This document shows positions 36,473-44,923 of a stretch of 64,000 nucleotides of DNA, one piece after another. A model generated the notes under the pieces. That model was not told where the DNA came from, made no database searches, and was given only the letters and a program-made list of their open reading frames with translations. Origin of the DNA: Luteirhabdus pelagi (lineage in GTDB: Bacteria; Bacteroidota; Bacteroidia; Flavobacteriales; Flavobacteriaceae); assembly GCF_016827595.1 (NCBI RefSeq), contig NZ_JAECMS010000001.1, forward strand, positions 248,001 to 312,000. Direction: 5' to 3'. Each line of letters starts with the position of its first letter. Within the stretch, counting starts at the first letter, position 1. A program made the position numbers and the translations under genes.

Positions 36473-37543
36473 ATGCCTAGAAATCGAACAAAAATCATCC
36501 TTGCCCTACTTTTGCCCGTTCAAATTCTACTGCTGCAACTTTTGAAGTATTTTCCCGAAACGGTGGAAACATATTACAGTCTTGGGTTTTATAAATACCT
36601 ATCGATGGCCTCGCGTACCCTATTTGGCTGGGTGCCTTTTTCGGTTGGTGATGTTTTCTATATTCTTATCACCTTTCTAGCCTTGCGATGGTTATACTTG
36701 AATATCCGTCGACTTCGTTTTGAACCGATTTCGTTTTTTGTCGATATCGTAGCCACGGTTTCTATCGTATATTTTATGTTCCATGCACTTTGGGGCTTTA
36801 ATTATTACAGACTGCCGCTTCATAAATCGCTCGGATTGGATGCCGAGTATACCACCGAGGAATTGGTCGCCACTACCAAGCGGCTTATCACTAAATCGAA
36901 TGCCATGCATCGCGAATTAGGCTATGCCGATAGTACCAAAATCGATTTGCCCTATTCCCAACAGGAAATCTTCGACAAAGCGGAAAACGGTTACGATAAT
37001 ATTATTTCTGAATTTCCTTCTCTTGCTTACCAACCGACTAGCATTAAAAAAAGTGGTTGGAGCCTTGGACTTACTTATATGGGATATAGTGGGTATTACA
37101 ATCCTTTTTCAGGTGAAGCACAGGTGAACAACCTTATCAAAACCTATAAGTTTCCGGTGGTAAGCTGTCATGAAATGGCGCATCAGGTAGGCTATGCCGC
37201 TGAAAATGAAGCGAACTTTATTGCAACGCTAACCAGTGTTCATAACGATGACCCCTATATTCAGTATGCTGGGTATATCTTCGCTTTGCGGTATTGTGTA
37301 AATGAAATTGCTCGTCGCGATATGCCAACGTATGAAGCATTGCTACCCACCATCAACTTCGGAATATTGGAAAGCTATCGAGAAATGCGGGAGTTCTGGG
37401 GTGCCTACGAAAATCCGTTTGAAGTATTCTCCAAACACTTTTATAACTACTTCCTCAAGGCGAACAACCAAAGTCGCGGCATTATGAGCTATAACTATAT
37501 GGTAGCACTCATCGTAAATTATTATGAGGAACGACCTTTTTAA
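36473..37543 (+). CDS. DUF3810 membrane protein with an HExxH motif
   Basis: A 356-residue protein with two or three N-terminal helices (about residues 10-26, 44-68 and 88-106) and a soluble C-terminal domain. In that domain CHEMAHQVGYAAENEANF carries HExxH followed by a Glu nine residues later, as in gluzincin-type metalloproteases. DUF3810 has no published activity that I can name, so this is a predicted membrane-anchored zinc metalloprotease. It is 3 bp after the secreted hydrolase gene, so coexpression is likely. Confidence 0.88.
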   Translation: MPRNRTKIILALLLPVQILLLQLLKYFPETVETYYSLGFYKYLSMASRTLFGWVPFSVGDVFYILITFLALRWLYLNIRRLRFEPISFFVDIVATVSIVYFMFHALWGFNYYRLPLHKSLGLDAEYTTEELVATTKRLITKSNAMHRELGYADSTKIDLPYSQQEIFDKAENGYDNIISEFPSLAYQPTSIKKSGWSLGLTYMGYSGYYNPFSGEAQVNNLIKTYKFPVVSCHEMAHQVGYAAENEANFIATLTSVHNDDPYIQYAGYIFALRYCVNEIARRDMPTYEALLPTINFGILESYREMREFWGAYENPFEVFSKHFYNYFLKANNQSRGIMSYNYMVALIVNYYEERPF

Positions 37544-37636
37544 ATTTCTTAACGATTTGTTAATTTTAAAGATTCGGAAACCCATTCAGTTTCGGTTCCT
37601 ATATCTTTAACCTCCTAAAATTTCAGTCAAAACACC

Positions 37637-40591
37637 ATGAAAAGACTTCTATTATTTCTTGTTTGTTTTTGGAGTCTGTCTTCCTTCTCTCAGGATTATT
37701 TTCCGAAGAATGACGGCCCAAAAGAGAAAAACACCAATTACACTGCTTTTACCAACGCTACCATTTATGTAACGCCAACCGAAAAAATATCGAAAGGGAC
37801 GTTATTAATCAAGGATGGAAAAGTGGTCTCTGTAGGAAAATCTGTTTCCATACCTGAAAATACAGTAACAATCGACCTAAATGGTGACTATATCTACCCT
37901 TCCTTTATCGATGCGTATACCGACTTTGGAATGGGTAAGGTAAAGGAAGCAGAACGCGAAGGCGGAAGATCGGCTCAGTACGGCCCGTCTCGGGAAGGGT
38001 TTTATTGGAACGATCATATCTTGGCCGAACGGAATGGCATCGAAAACTTCAAATACGACAAAAAACAGGCTTCAAGTTTTCGTGAAGCTGGATTCGGTGT
38101 GGTGAACACGCATACCATGGACGGTATTGCCCGTGGTACGGGAATGATGGTCGCCTTGAACGATAAAGATGATGATGCTACCAGAATTCTGGAAGATGCG
38201 CTCACCAATCATTTCTCTTTTGAAAAAAGTGAAACCAGCAATCAGAGTTATCCTACTTCCCTGATGGGTGCCATGGCACTGCTCCGTCAGTTGCAGCATG
38301 ATAAACAATGGTACAAAGATGGTAATGTACCAACCAAGGACAGAACCTTGGAAGCGCTTATCGCCAATGAAGGAATGGTAAACATTTTTGAAGCAGGTAG
38401 TAAGGACAACGACCTACGTGCCGATAAGATTAGCGACCAATTCAACCTCAACTATGTTATCGTTGGTGGTGGCGATGAATATGAACGCATAGACTTAGTT
38501 AAAAACACAAACGCCAATTACATCTTGCCCATCAACTTTCCAGATGCCTACGATGTTAGCGATCCGTATGCTGAAACCTACATCACCGTAGCGCAAATGC
38601 GCGATTGGAACCAAGCGCCGATGAATCCAAAGGTGATGACCGAAAACGGAGTTCCGTTTGCGTTGACCACTTTTGAATTGGATAAAGTATCCGATTTCAA
38701 CAAAAAATTGGAAAAGGCATTCCTTTACGGATATGATAAAACAAAAGCCTTGGAAGCGCTTACCAGTATGCCTGCAAAGTTTTTGGGTATAGAGGATAAG
38801 GTAGGAAGTCTAAAAGAAGGTCGGTATGCAAACTTCCTCATTACGTCGGGCCCTATGTTCGAGGCGGAAACCACGCTTTATGAAAATTGGGTACAAGGTG
38901 AAAAACATGTCGTAAATACACGCGACCAAAAGGATATTCGTGGAAATTATACCATGACCGCTGGTGGTAAAACATATGAAGTAGAAATCACCGGTGAAGT
39001 GGGCAAACCAAAATCGAAAGTGACGGCTGCCGATGTGGAATTTCCTTCAAAAATGGAATACTCACAAAATTGGGTGCGACTGTCCTTTACCGATAAAGAA
39101 AACAATGAAGTATACCGAACCACGGGAATCATTCCGAAGGAAGGCGACTCCTTTTCAGGGAAGATGATTCGTCCTGATGGGTCCGAAAGTGACTTTACCG
39201 CTACCCGAACGTCTTCTTCAAAAGAAAAGAAAGATAAAGACGACGAAAAAGTGAAGCCGGAAATAATGCCAATCACCTATCCGAATGTTGGATATGGATA
39301 TACGAAGGCTCCGGAACAAAAAGATATGCTTTTCAAAAACGCCACGGTTTGGACCGGAGAAGAAGCAGGAACGCTTGAAAATACAGATGTTCGCATTTCC
39401 GATGGAAAGATCGTTGAAATCGGCAAAGATTTATCGCGCCGCGGTGCCACGGTTATCGACGCAACCGGCAAACATTTAACGGCCGGTATTATCGATGAGC
39501 ATTCACACATCGCAGCCTTATCGATTAACGAAGCGGGACAAAACTCTTCTGCAGAAGTCAGTATTGAAGATGTGGTCGACCCAGAGGATGTAAGTATCTA
39601 CAGAAACTTGGCAGGTGGTGTAACCTCCATTCAAATTCTACATGGATCTGCGAATCCTATCGGTGGTCGCTCCGCTATTATTAAATTGAAGTGGGGTGAA
39701 GATGCCGACGGCCTTATTTACGATAACAGTCCGAAATTCATCAAGTTTGCCTTAGGTGAAAACGTCAAGCAATCGAATTGGGGAAGCTATTCCAGGTTTC
39801 CGCAAACCAGAATGGGTGTGGAGCAAGTGTATGTGAACTACTTCAACCGTGCGAAGGAATATGAAGCGAAGAAGAATAGTGGACAACCCTACCGAACCGA
39901 TGAGGAGTTGGAAGTATTATCTGAAATTCTAAACGGAGAGCGTTTTATTTCTTGTCACTCCTACGTTCAAAGTGAAATCAATATGCTGATGAAGGTAGCC
40001 GAGCGTTTCGACTTTAACATCAACACCTTCACCCATATCCTGGAAGGCTATAAAGTGGCCGATAAGATGAAGGAACACGGTGTGGGTGGTTCTACCTTCA
40101 GCGACTGGTGGGCCTATAAATACGAAGTGAACGACGCTATTCCTTATAACGCTGCCATTATGCATAACCAAGGGGTTACGGTTGCAATTAATAGCGACGA
40201 TGCTGAAATGTCGCGTCGACTAAACCAAGAAGCCGCTAAAACGGTGAAGTACGGTGGTATGAGTGAAGAGGAAGCATGGAAGACGGTTACGTTGAATCCC
40301 GCCAAATTACTTCATATCGATGACCGTGTAGGAAGCATTAAGGAAGGTAAGGATGCCGATTTGGTTCTTTGGAACGAGCATCCGCTTTCGGTCTATGCGA
40401 AACCTGAAAAGACGATTATTGAGGGACGCACTTATTTCGATATTGAAAAAGATGCCGAAATGCGTAAGGATATCACGGCTGAGCGCGCCAAACTTGTAAA
40501 AATGATGTTGGATGAAAAAGAAGGTGGTGGAAAGACCCGAAAACCAAAAGGCACGGAAGAACACTATTTTCACTGTAACACGGTAAACTAA
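37637..40591 (+). CDS. Exported double-domain amidohydrolase
   Basis: A 984-residue protein with a signal peptide ending SFSQ. Two amidohydrolase-type halves are fused. The N-terminal half (to about residue 530) has the composite beta-domain and the SFIDAYTDFG position where active members have a HxH pair, so it lacks that ligand. The C-terminal half keeps LTAGIIDEHSHIAA, the later histidines in SCHSY and FTHILEG, and INSDDAEMS, so it should be the active one. Substrates may be imidazolone-, dihydropyrimidine- or peptide-like; not determined. A second, shorter relative follows 5 bp downstream. Confidence 0.9.
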   Translation: MKRLLLFLVCFWSLSSFSQDYFPKNDGPKEKNTNYTAFTNATIYVTPTEKISKGTLLIKDGKVVSVGKSVSIPENTVTIDLNGDYIYPSFIDAYTDFGMGKVKEAEREGGRSAQYGPSREGFYWNDHILAERNGIENFKYDKKQASSFREAGFGVVNTHTMDGIARGTGMMVALNDKDDDATRILEDALTNHFSFEKSETSNQSYPTSLMGAMALLRQLQHDKQWYKDGNVPTKDRTLEALIANEGMVNIFEAGSKDNDLRADKISDQFNLNYVIVGGGDEYERIDLVKNTNANYILPINFPDAYDVSDPYAETYITVAQMRDWNQAPMNPKVMTENGVPFALTTFELDKVSDFNKKLEKAFLYGYDKTKALEALTSMPAKFLGIEDKVGSLKEGRYANFLITSGPMFEAETTLYENWVQGEKHVVNTRDQKDIRGNYTMTAGGKTYEVEITGEVGKPKSKVTAADVEFPSKMEYSQNWVRLSFTDKENNEVYRTTGIIPKEGDSFSGKMIRPDGSESDFTATRTSSSKEKKDKDDEKVKPEIMPITYPNVGYGYTKAPEQKDMLFKNATVWTGEEAGTLENTDVRISDGKIVEIGKDLSRRGATVIDATGKHLTAGIIDEHSHIAALSINEAGQNSSAEVSIEDVVDPEDVSIYRNLAGGVTSIQILHGSANPIGGRSAIIKLKWGEDADGLIYDNSPKFIKFALGENVKQSNWGSYSRFPQTRMGVEQVYVNYFNRAKEYEAKKNSGQPYRTDEELEVLSEILNGERFISCHSYVQSEINMLMKVAERFDFNINTFTHILEGYKVADKMKEHGVGGSTFSDWWAYKYEVNDAIPYNAAIMHNQGVTVAINSDDAEMSRRLNQEAAKTVKYGGMSEEEAWKTVTLNPAKLLHIDDRVGSIKEGKDADLVLWNEHPLSVYAKPEKTIIEGRTYFDIEKDAEMRKDITAERAKLVKMMLDEKEGGGKTRKPKGTEEHYFHCNTVN

Positions 40592-40596
40592 GAATC

Positions 40597-41901
40597 ATGA
40601 AAAACGTAAAACTATATAGCAGTATTGTAACAGTATTAGTAACTGCGTTCGTTTGGGCACAACAAACACCCGCTGCAGAGCAATCACAAGCCATTACCAT
40701 TCAAGGAGCAACCGCTCATATTGGAAATGGTGACGTAATCGAAAACAGTACCATCGTCTTTGAAGATGGTATCATTACCGCTATCGGAAGTACTGGTATT
40801 TCCTCAAAAGGAAAAGTAATCGATGCTTCGGGAAAGCATGTGTATCCCGGCCTTATCGCACCTACCAAATCGTTGGGATTAATAGAAATAAATGCCGTGC
40901 GAGCGACAGATGATCAGGATGAGTTAGGTGAAATGATTCCGCAGGTACGAAGTATTATCGCTTACAATGCCGAAAGCAAGGTGGTGGAAAGCATGCGTCC
41001 GAATGGAGTATTACTGGGACAGGTTACGCCTCAGGGCGGACGAATTTCAGGGACCTCATCAATTGTTCAATTCGATGCTTGGAACTGGGAAGATGCTATT
41101 GTAAAGGAGGATGATGGCATTCATCTAAATTGGCCAAGCAGTTTTAGAAGAGGTCGCTGGTGGGCTGGAGAAAGCCGAGGCTATCGTCCAAACGACGATT
41201 ACGCAGAAGATACCCAAGCGGTTCAGCAGTATTTGTTGCAAGCGCAGGCTTATGGAGACGGTAATGACACATCGATAAATGAAGGCTTTAAGGCAACGCA
41301 AGGACTGTTCGATGGTAGCAAAAAATTATATGTGTACGCCCACGGTCAAAAGGAAATAATCGATGCGGTTACCCTCGCCAAGGAAAGCGGAGTTCAAAAG
41401 GTAGTGGTAGTCGGCGGTTATGAAGCCTATAAGATTATCCCTTTCCTAAAGCAAAATGATATTCCCGTGTTGGTGCGTCAACCACACGCGTTGCCACGAC
41501 GCGAGGATGACGATTATGATTTACCCTATAAATTACCAAAATTGTTGGCAGAAGGGGGAATATTAGTCGGTATTCAAAACGAGGAAATGTCGAACTTCCA
41601 AACGCGAAACCTAGCATTTTACGCGGGTCACGTTGCTGGACAAGGTTTAGATAAGGAGAAAGCACTTCAACTGATCACCGAAAACAATGCGAAGATCTTA
41701 GGTATTGATGGTACCTACGGAACGTTGGCTGAAGGAAAGAGTGCTACCCTATTTGTATCGAACGGCGATGCGTTGGACATGCGAGGAAATGATTTGGAGC
41801 ATGCGTTTATCGACGGACGCGCAATTTCACTCGAAACCCACCAAACAGAATTATGGAAACGCTATTCTGAAAAATACGAACTACAGAAAGAAGGAAAATA
41901 G
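40597..41901 (+). CDS. Exported amidohydrolase-like protein lacking metal ligands
   Basis: A 434-residue protein with a signal peptide (VTVLVTAFVWAQ). The N-terminal composite beta-domain (HIGNGDVIENSTIVFEDGIITAIG) and the closing ILGIDGTYGTLAEGKSA place it in the amidohydrolase superfamily, but the usual GLIDxHxH reads PGLIAPTKSLG, and the later Asp loop reads GIQNEEMSN instead of SD. It therefore looks catalytically inactive or uses other residues. Cotranscription with the upstream double-domain protein (5-bp gap) suggests a complex of the two. A terminator follows. Confidence 0.88.
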   Translation: MKNVKLYSSIVTVLVTAFVWAQQTPAAEQSQAITIQGATAHIGNGDVIENSTIVFEDGIITAIGSTGISSKGKVIDASGKHVYPGLIAPTKSLGLIEINAVRATDDQDELGEMIPQVRSIIAYNAESKVVESMRPNGVLLGQVTPQGGRISGTSSIVQFDAWNWEDAIVKEDDGIHLNWPSSFRRGRWWAGESRGYRPNDDYAEDTQAVQQYLLQAQAYGDGNDTSINEGFKATQGLFDGSKKLYVYAHGQKEIIDAVTLAKESGVQKVVVVGGYEAYKIIPFLKQNDIPVLVRQPHALPRREDDDYDLPYKLPKLLAEGGILVGIQNEEMSNFQTRNLAFYAGHVAGQGLDKEKALQLITENNAKILGIDGTYGTLAEGKSATLFVSNGDALDMRGNDLEHAFIDGRAISLETHQTELWKRYSEKYELQKEGK

Positions 41902-41925
41902 GATAGAAATCCGTTTTACTCACTC

Positions 41926-41953
41926 AAAAGGCTACTTTACTAGGTGGCCTTTT
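41926..41953 (+). terminator. Terminator after the amidohydrolase pair
   Basis: Stem AAAAGGCTAC/GTGGCCTTTT (one G-T wobble), loop of 8, then a T-run. Clear plus-strand intrinsic terminator. Confidence 0.8.
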
Positions 41954-42003
41954 TTTTGTGGTGGTGAATGATGGTTCTTTGAATTAACTAAAAACCATCC
42001 ATT

Positions 42004-43149
42004 ATGAAAAAAGCCATCACTATTTCCATCCCAGAACCTTGTCATGAAGATTGGAACGAAATGACTCCTACAGAAAAAGGTAGGTTTTGCGAGCAATGTA
42101 CAAAAGAGGTTGTAGACTTCACCTCACAAAGCGATGAACAAATCATCAAACATCTAGAGCATAATGATAAGTTGTGCGGACGATTTAGGGCTTCACAGCT
42201 TGACCGAAAACTTCAATTAGAGCGTAAAGAAGGTTTTTCCTTGGCACCTTGGGCCGCTTCACTCCTGTTGCCCATAAGTATGATGGCCCATTCGGCTACT
42301 TCAACAGAAAACAGTAAGAGCCCTGAATCATATGTTTCACTAGGTATTGGAAGCAGAAGTGGCGACAGAATACAGATTACCACTACAGGTGTTGTGACCG
42401 ATACCGAAGGGAATCCACTTCGAAATGTAAAAGTTACCGTCAAGGAATCTGGAAAAACGGAATGGACCAACCGAAAGGGAGCGTTCAAGATTGTTTCCTT
42501 AGATCGTGAGACCTTGGTATTTGAAAAGGAAGGGTTTCGTTTGTATGAAGAAAAACGAGGTTTGAAATCGGAAGCTATCCACATTGAACTGGTCACTCCC
42601 ATTTGCGAACTACCTCAAGAAGAAGAAAAAACCGTAACCGTACGTCGCACTGTGGGAATGATTGTTTCTGAAGTTGAAGTTGAAGATAAAACTGAGGATG
42701 AAGCTATGCCCTTTGAAATATCCGGAACGGTAACCGATGAAAGCGGCGTACCACTACCAGGAGCCAATGTTATTGTAAAGGGAACATCGCGTGGCACACA
42801 AACCGATTTTGATGGAAAGTATACCATTGAGGTTTCCGAAGGTGACAAATTGATATTTAGTTATATAGGTTTCGACGAACAAATCATCCCTATTGAAAAA
42901 AATGCTACTACTACGAATGTTCTGTTAGTTGAATTAAAAACATCCTTAATGGGTGAAATTGTTATCGTAACCGGCGGAATTTCTATGGAATACGAAGAGC
43001 CTCCCGAAACTCCCGAAGAACGTCGTATCCGATTGGAAAAACAGAAAAAGGCCTACGCCAATGAGCTGGAGTACAAACGTATTAAACAAGAGCGCAAGAG
43101 GGCCGCACGCAAATTGCGCCGTGCCAAAAGACGAAAAAATCGAAACTGA
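42004..43149 (+). CDS. Cys-domain membrane protein with two carboxypeptidase-regulatory-like domains
   Basis: A 381-residue protein without a normal signal peptide. Residues 1-70 form a Bacteroidota N-terminal domain with Cys13, Cys29, Cys32 and Cys57 (GRFCEQCTKEVVDFT and LCGRFRASQL). A hydrophobic segment follows (PWAASLLLPISMMAHS, about 80-95), then two transthyretin-like modules: GVVTDTEGNPLRNVKVTV (about residues 120-195) and GTVTDESGVPLPGANVIV, the SusC-type plug-lead domain (about 238-315), but no TonB barrel. The last 50 residues are very basic and helical (EERRIRLEKQKK onward). Likely inner-membrane with a periplasmic part. Function unknown. Confidence 0.82.
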   Translation: MKKAITISIPEPCHEDWNEMTPTEKGRFCEQCTKEVVDFTSQSDEQIIKHLEHNDKLCGRFRASQLDRKLQLERKEGFSLAPWAASLLLPISMMAHSATSTENSKSPESYVSLGIGSRSGDRIQITTTGVVTDTEGNPLRNVKVTVKESGKTEWTNRKGAFKIVSLDRETLVFEKEGFRLYEEKRGLKSEAIHIELVTPICELPQEEEKTVTVRRTVGMIVSEVEVEDKTEDEAMPFEISGTVTDESGVPLPGANVIVKGTSRGTQTDFDGKYTIEVSEGDKLIFSYIGFDEQIIPIEKNATTTNVLLVELKTSLMGEIVIVTGGISMEYEEPPETPEERRIRLEKQKKAYANELEYKRIKQERKRAARKLRRAKRRKNRN

Positions 43150-43233
43150 TGCGACGCTAGAATTCGGAAAGTTTTGGGTTAGACAATAATCTCCTGTCTA
43201 AAAAGTTATATTTTTACCGAAAACCTTTCCTAC

Positions 43234-44790
43234 ATGAAGTATTTGTATGCCCTTGGACTTTTCTGCACCATTATTTTGTGGAGTTCTTGTCGCAACGATT
43301 TTGAAACCGTATCCAGTACTGGAAACTTAGAGTTTTCTACCGATACGGTGTATCTGGACACCATCTTCAGCAATATTGGCTCTAGCACCTACACTTTAAA
43401 GGTTTACAACAGAAGCGATGAGGATATCAATATCCCATCGGTGCGCTTAGGGGAAGGGGAAAGTTCGAACTACCGATTGAATGTAGACGGTGTTCCAGGA
43501 AAGGAGTTTCAGGATGTACGCATATTGGCGGAAGACAGCATATTTGTCTTTGTAGAAACCACTGCCGATATCGAAACCTTAACGACCGAAGGGTTACAGT
43601 TTTTATATACCGACCAGATTCAGTTCGATACCGGTGGAAACCAACAGAATGTAGAATTGGTCACTTTGGTACAAGACGCCGTGTTCCTATTTCCAGAGCA
43701 ATTTGGCGATGGTACTACCGAAACATTGGTCTTAGGTCAGGATGAGGAAGGAAATGATATTGAAATTGAAGGGTTCTTCTTAGATGATGATGAATTGACC
43801 TTTACGAATGAAAAGCCATATGTTATCTATGGATACGCTGCTGTTCCTCCCAACCGAACGCTTACGGTTGAAGCCGGTGCTAGGGTTCATTTTCATGCGG
43901 CCAGCGGTATCTTGGTAGCGGCAAATGCGTCCATGCAATGTTTGGGTGCAACTAGCAACGACCCAGAAGCGTTGGAAAATGAGATAATTTTTGAAGGCGA
44001 TCGATTGGAGCCTGAGTTTTCTGATGTGCCTGGTCAATGGGGAACCATTTGGCTTACCGCAGGAAGTACCGATCATGTATTTCGAAATACAACAATAAAG
44101 AACGGCGTTATCGGGTTGCGGATGGATAGTAACGATGGCGATCTAACTTTGGAGATGGAAAATGTACAACTTTACAACCATGCGGTATATGGCCTGTATG
44201 CGCTAACCGGAAATGTTTATGGTGAAAATGTAGTCGTTAACAATTGTGGCCAGTCTTCCCTTGCCTGTCTGTTTGGCGGCACCTACGAATTCAACCATTG
44301 TACCTTTGCTAATTATTGGACCAATAGCTTCCGTTCATTACCGGCGGTTCAATTGGGCAACGTGATTCAGACGGGAGAAAACTCGTTTGAAACCATGCCG
44401 TTAAATATAGCCATCAACAATAGCATTATCTACGGAAATGAGCAACGCGAAATAGGCTACGACAATAGTGCTGACGCTGCATTCAACTTCAACATTAGCA
44501 ATACATTAATTCGTTTTGAAGATCCTTCAGGCGATTTTGACGATGATCCACTTTATGATTTTAGCGATGCTGCTTTGTACAATAATATTGTTCGCAATCA
44601 GGATCCGGTTTTCTTTGCTCCCGAAGAGAATGAACTCTCTATTGAAACTGGAACTTCAGCTGCCGATGGCATCGCTGACCCAACCGTTTCAACCCAATTG
44701 AATACTGACATTACGGGAACACCTCGCGATGGTACCAATCCCGATGCGGGTGCCTATGAGAGTGTGGAGTTTCCTGATATGGAGAACTAG
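43234..44790 (+). CDS. Lipoprotein with a parallel beta-helix-like repeat region
   Basis: A 518-residue lipoprotein (lipobox IILWSSC). The first 180 residues form Ig-like strands (STDTVYLDTIFSNIGSS, TYTLKVYNRSDEDINIP). From about residue 200 there is a right-handed beta-helix pattern of short repeated strands with Asn turns (TIKNGVIGLRMDSN, VQLYNHAVYGLYALTGNVYGENVVV, NNCGQSSLACLFGGTYEFNHCTF). It ends PRDGTNPDAGAYE, a typical closure of such helices in Bacteroidota surface proteins. No catalytic residues are recognised. It may display or bind polysaccharide at the cell surface, which is inference. Confidence 0.8.
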   Translation: MKYLYALGLFCTIILWSSCRNDFETVSSTGNLEFSTDTVYLDTIFSNIGSSTYTLKVYNRSDEDINIPSVRLGEGESSNYRLNVDGVPGKEFQDVRILAEDSIFVFVETTADIETLTTEGLQFLYTDQIQFDTGGNQQNVELVTLVQDAVFLFPEQFGDGTTETLVLGQDEEGNDIEIEGFFLDDDELTFTNEKPYVIYGYAAVPPNRTLTVEAGARVHFHAASGILVAANASMQCLGATSNDPEALENEIIFEGDRLEPEFSDVPGQWGTIWLTAGSTDHVFRNTTIKNGVIGLRMDSNDGDLTLEMENVQLYNHAVYGLYALTGNVYGENVVVNNCGQSSLACLFGGTYEFNHCTFANYWTNSFRSLPAVQLGNVIQTGENSFETMPLNIAINNSIIYGNEQREIGYDNSADAAFNFNISNTLIRFEDPSGDFDDDPLYDFSDAALYNNIVRNQDPVFFAPEENELSIETGTSAADGIADPTVSTQLNTDITGTPRDGTNPDAGAYESVEFPDMEN

Positions 44791-44923
44791 ACGCATTATC
44801 CTTATACAGTTAGTGGACTGAAATGTACCTTTCTTCTACCGATAGGTACCAATACAGCTTTTCTTATTTTTATAAGGTGTTCATAGTGAGAGATTTGTGG
44901 TAACAACCATTAATTTCTTTATT

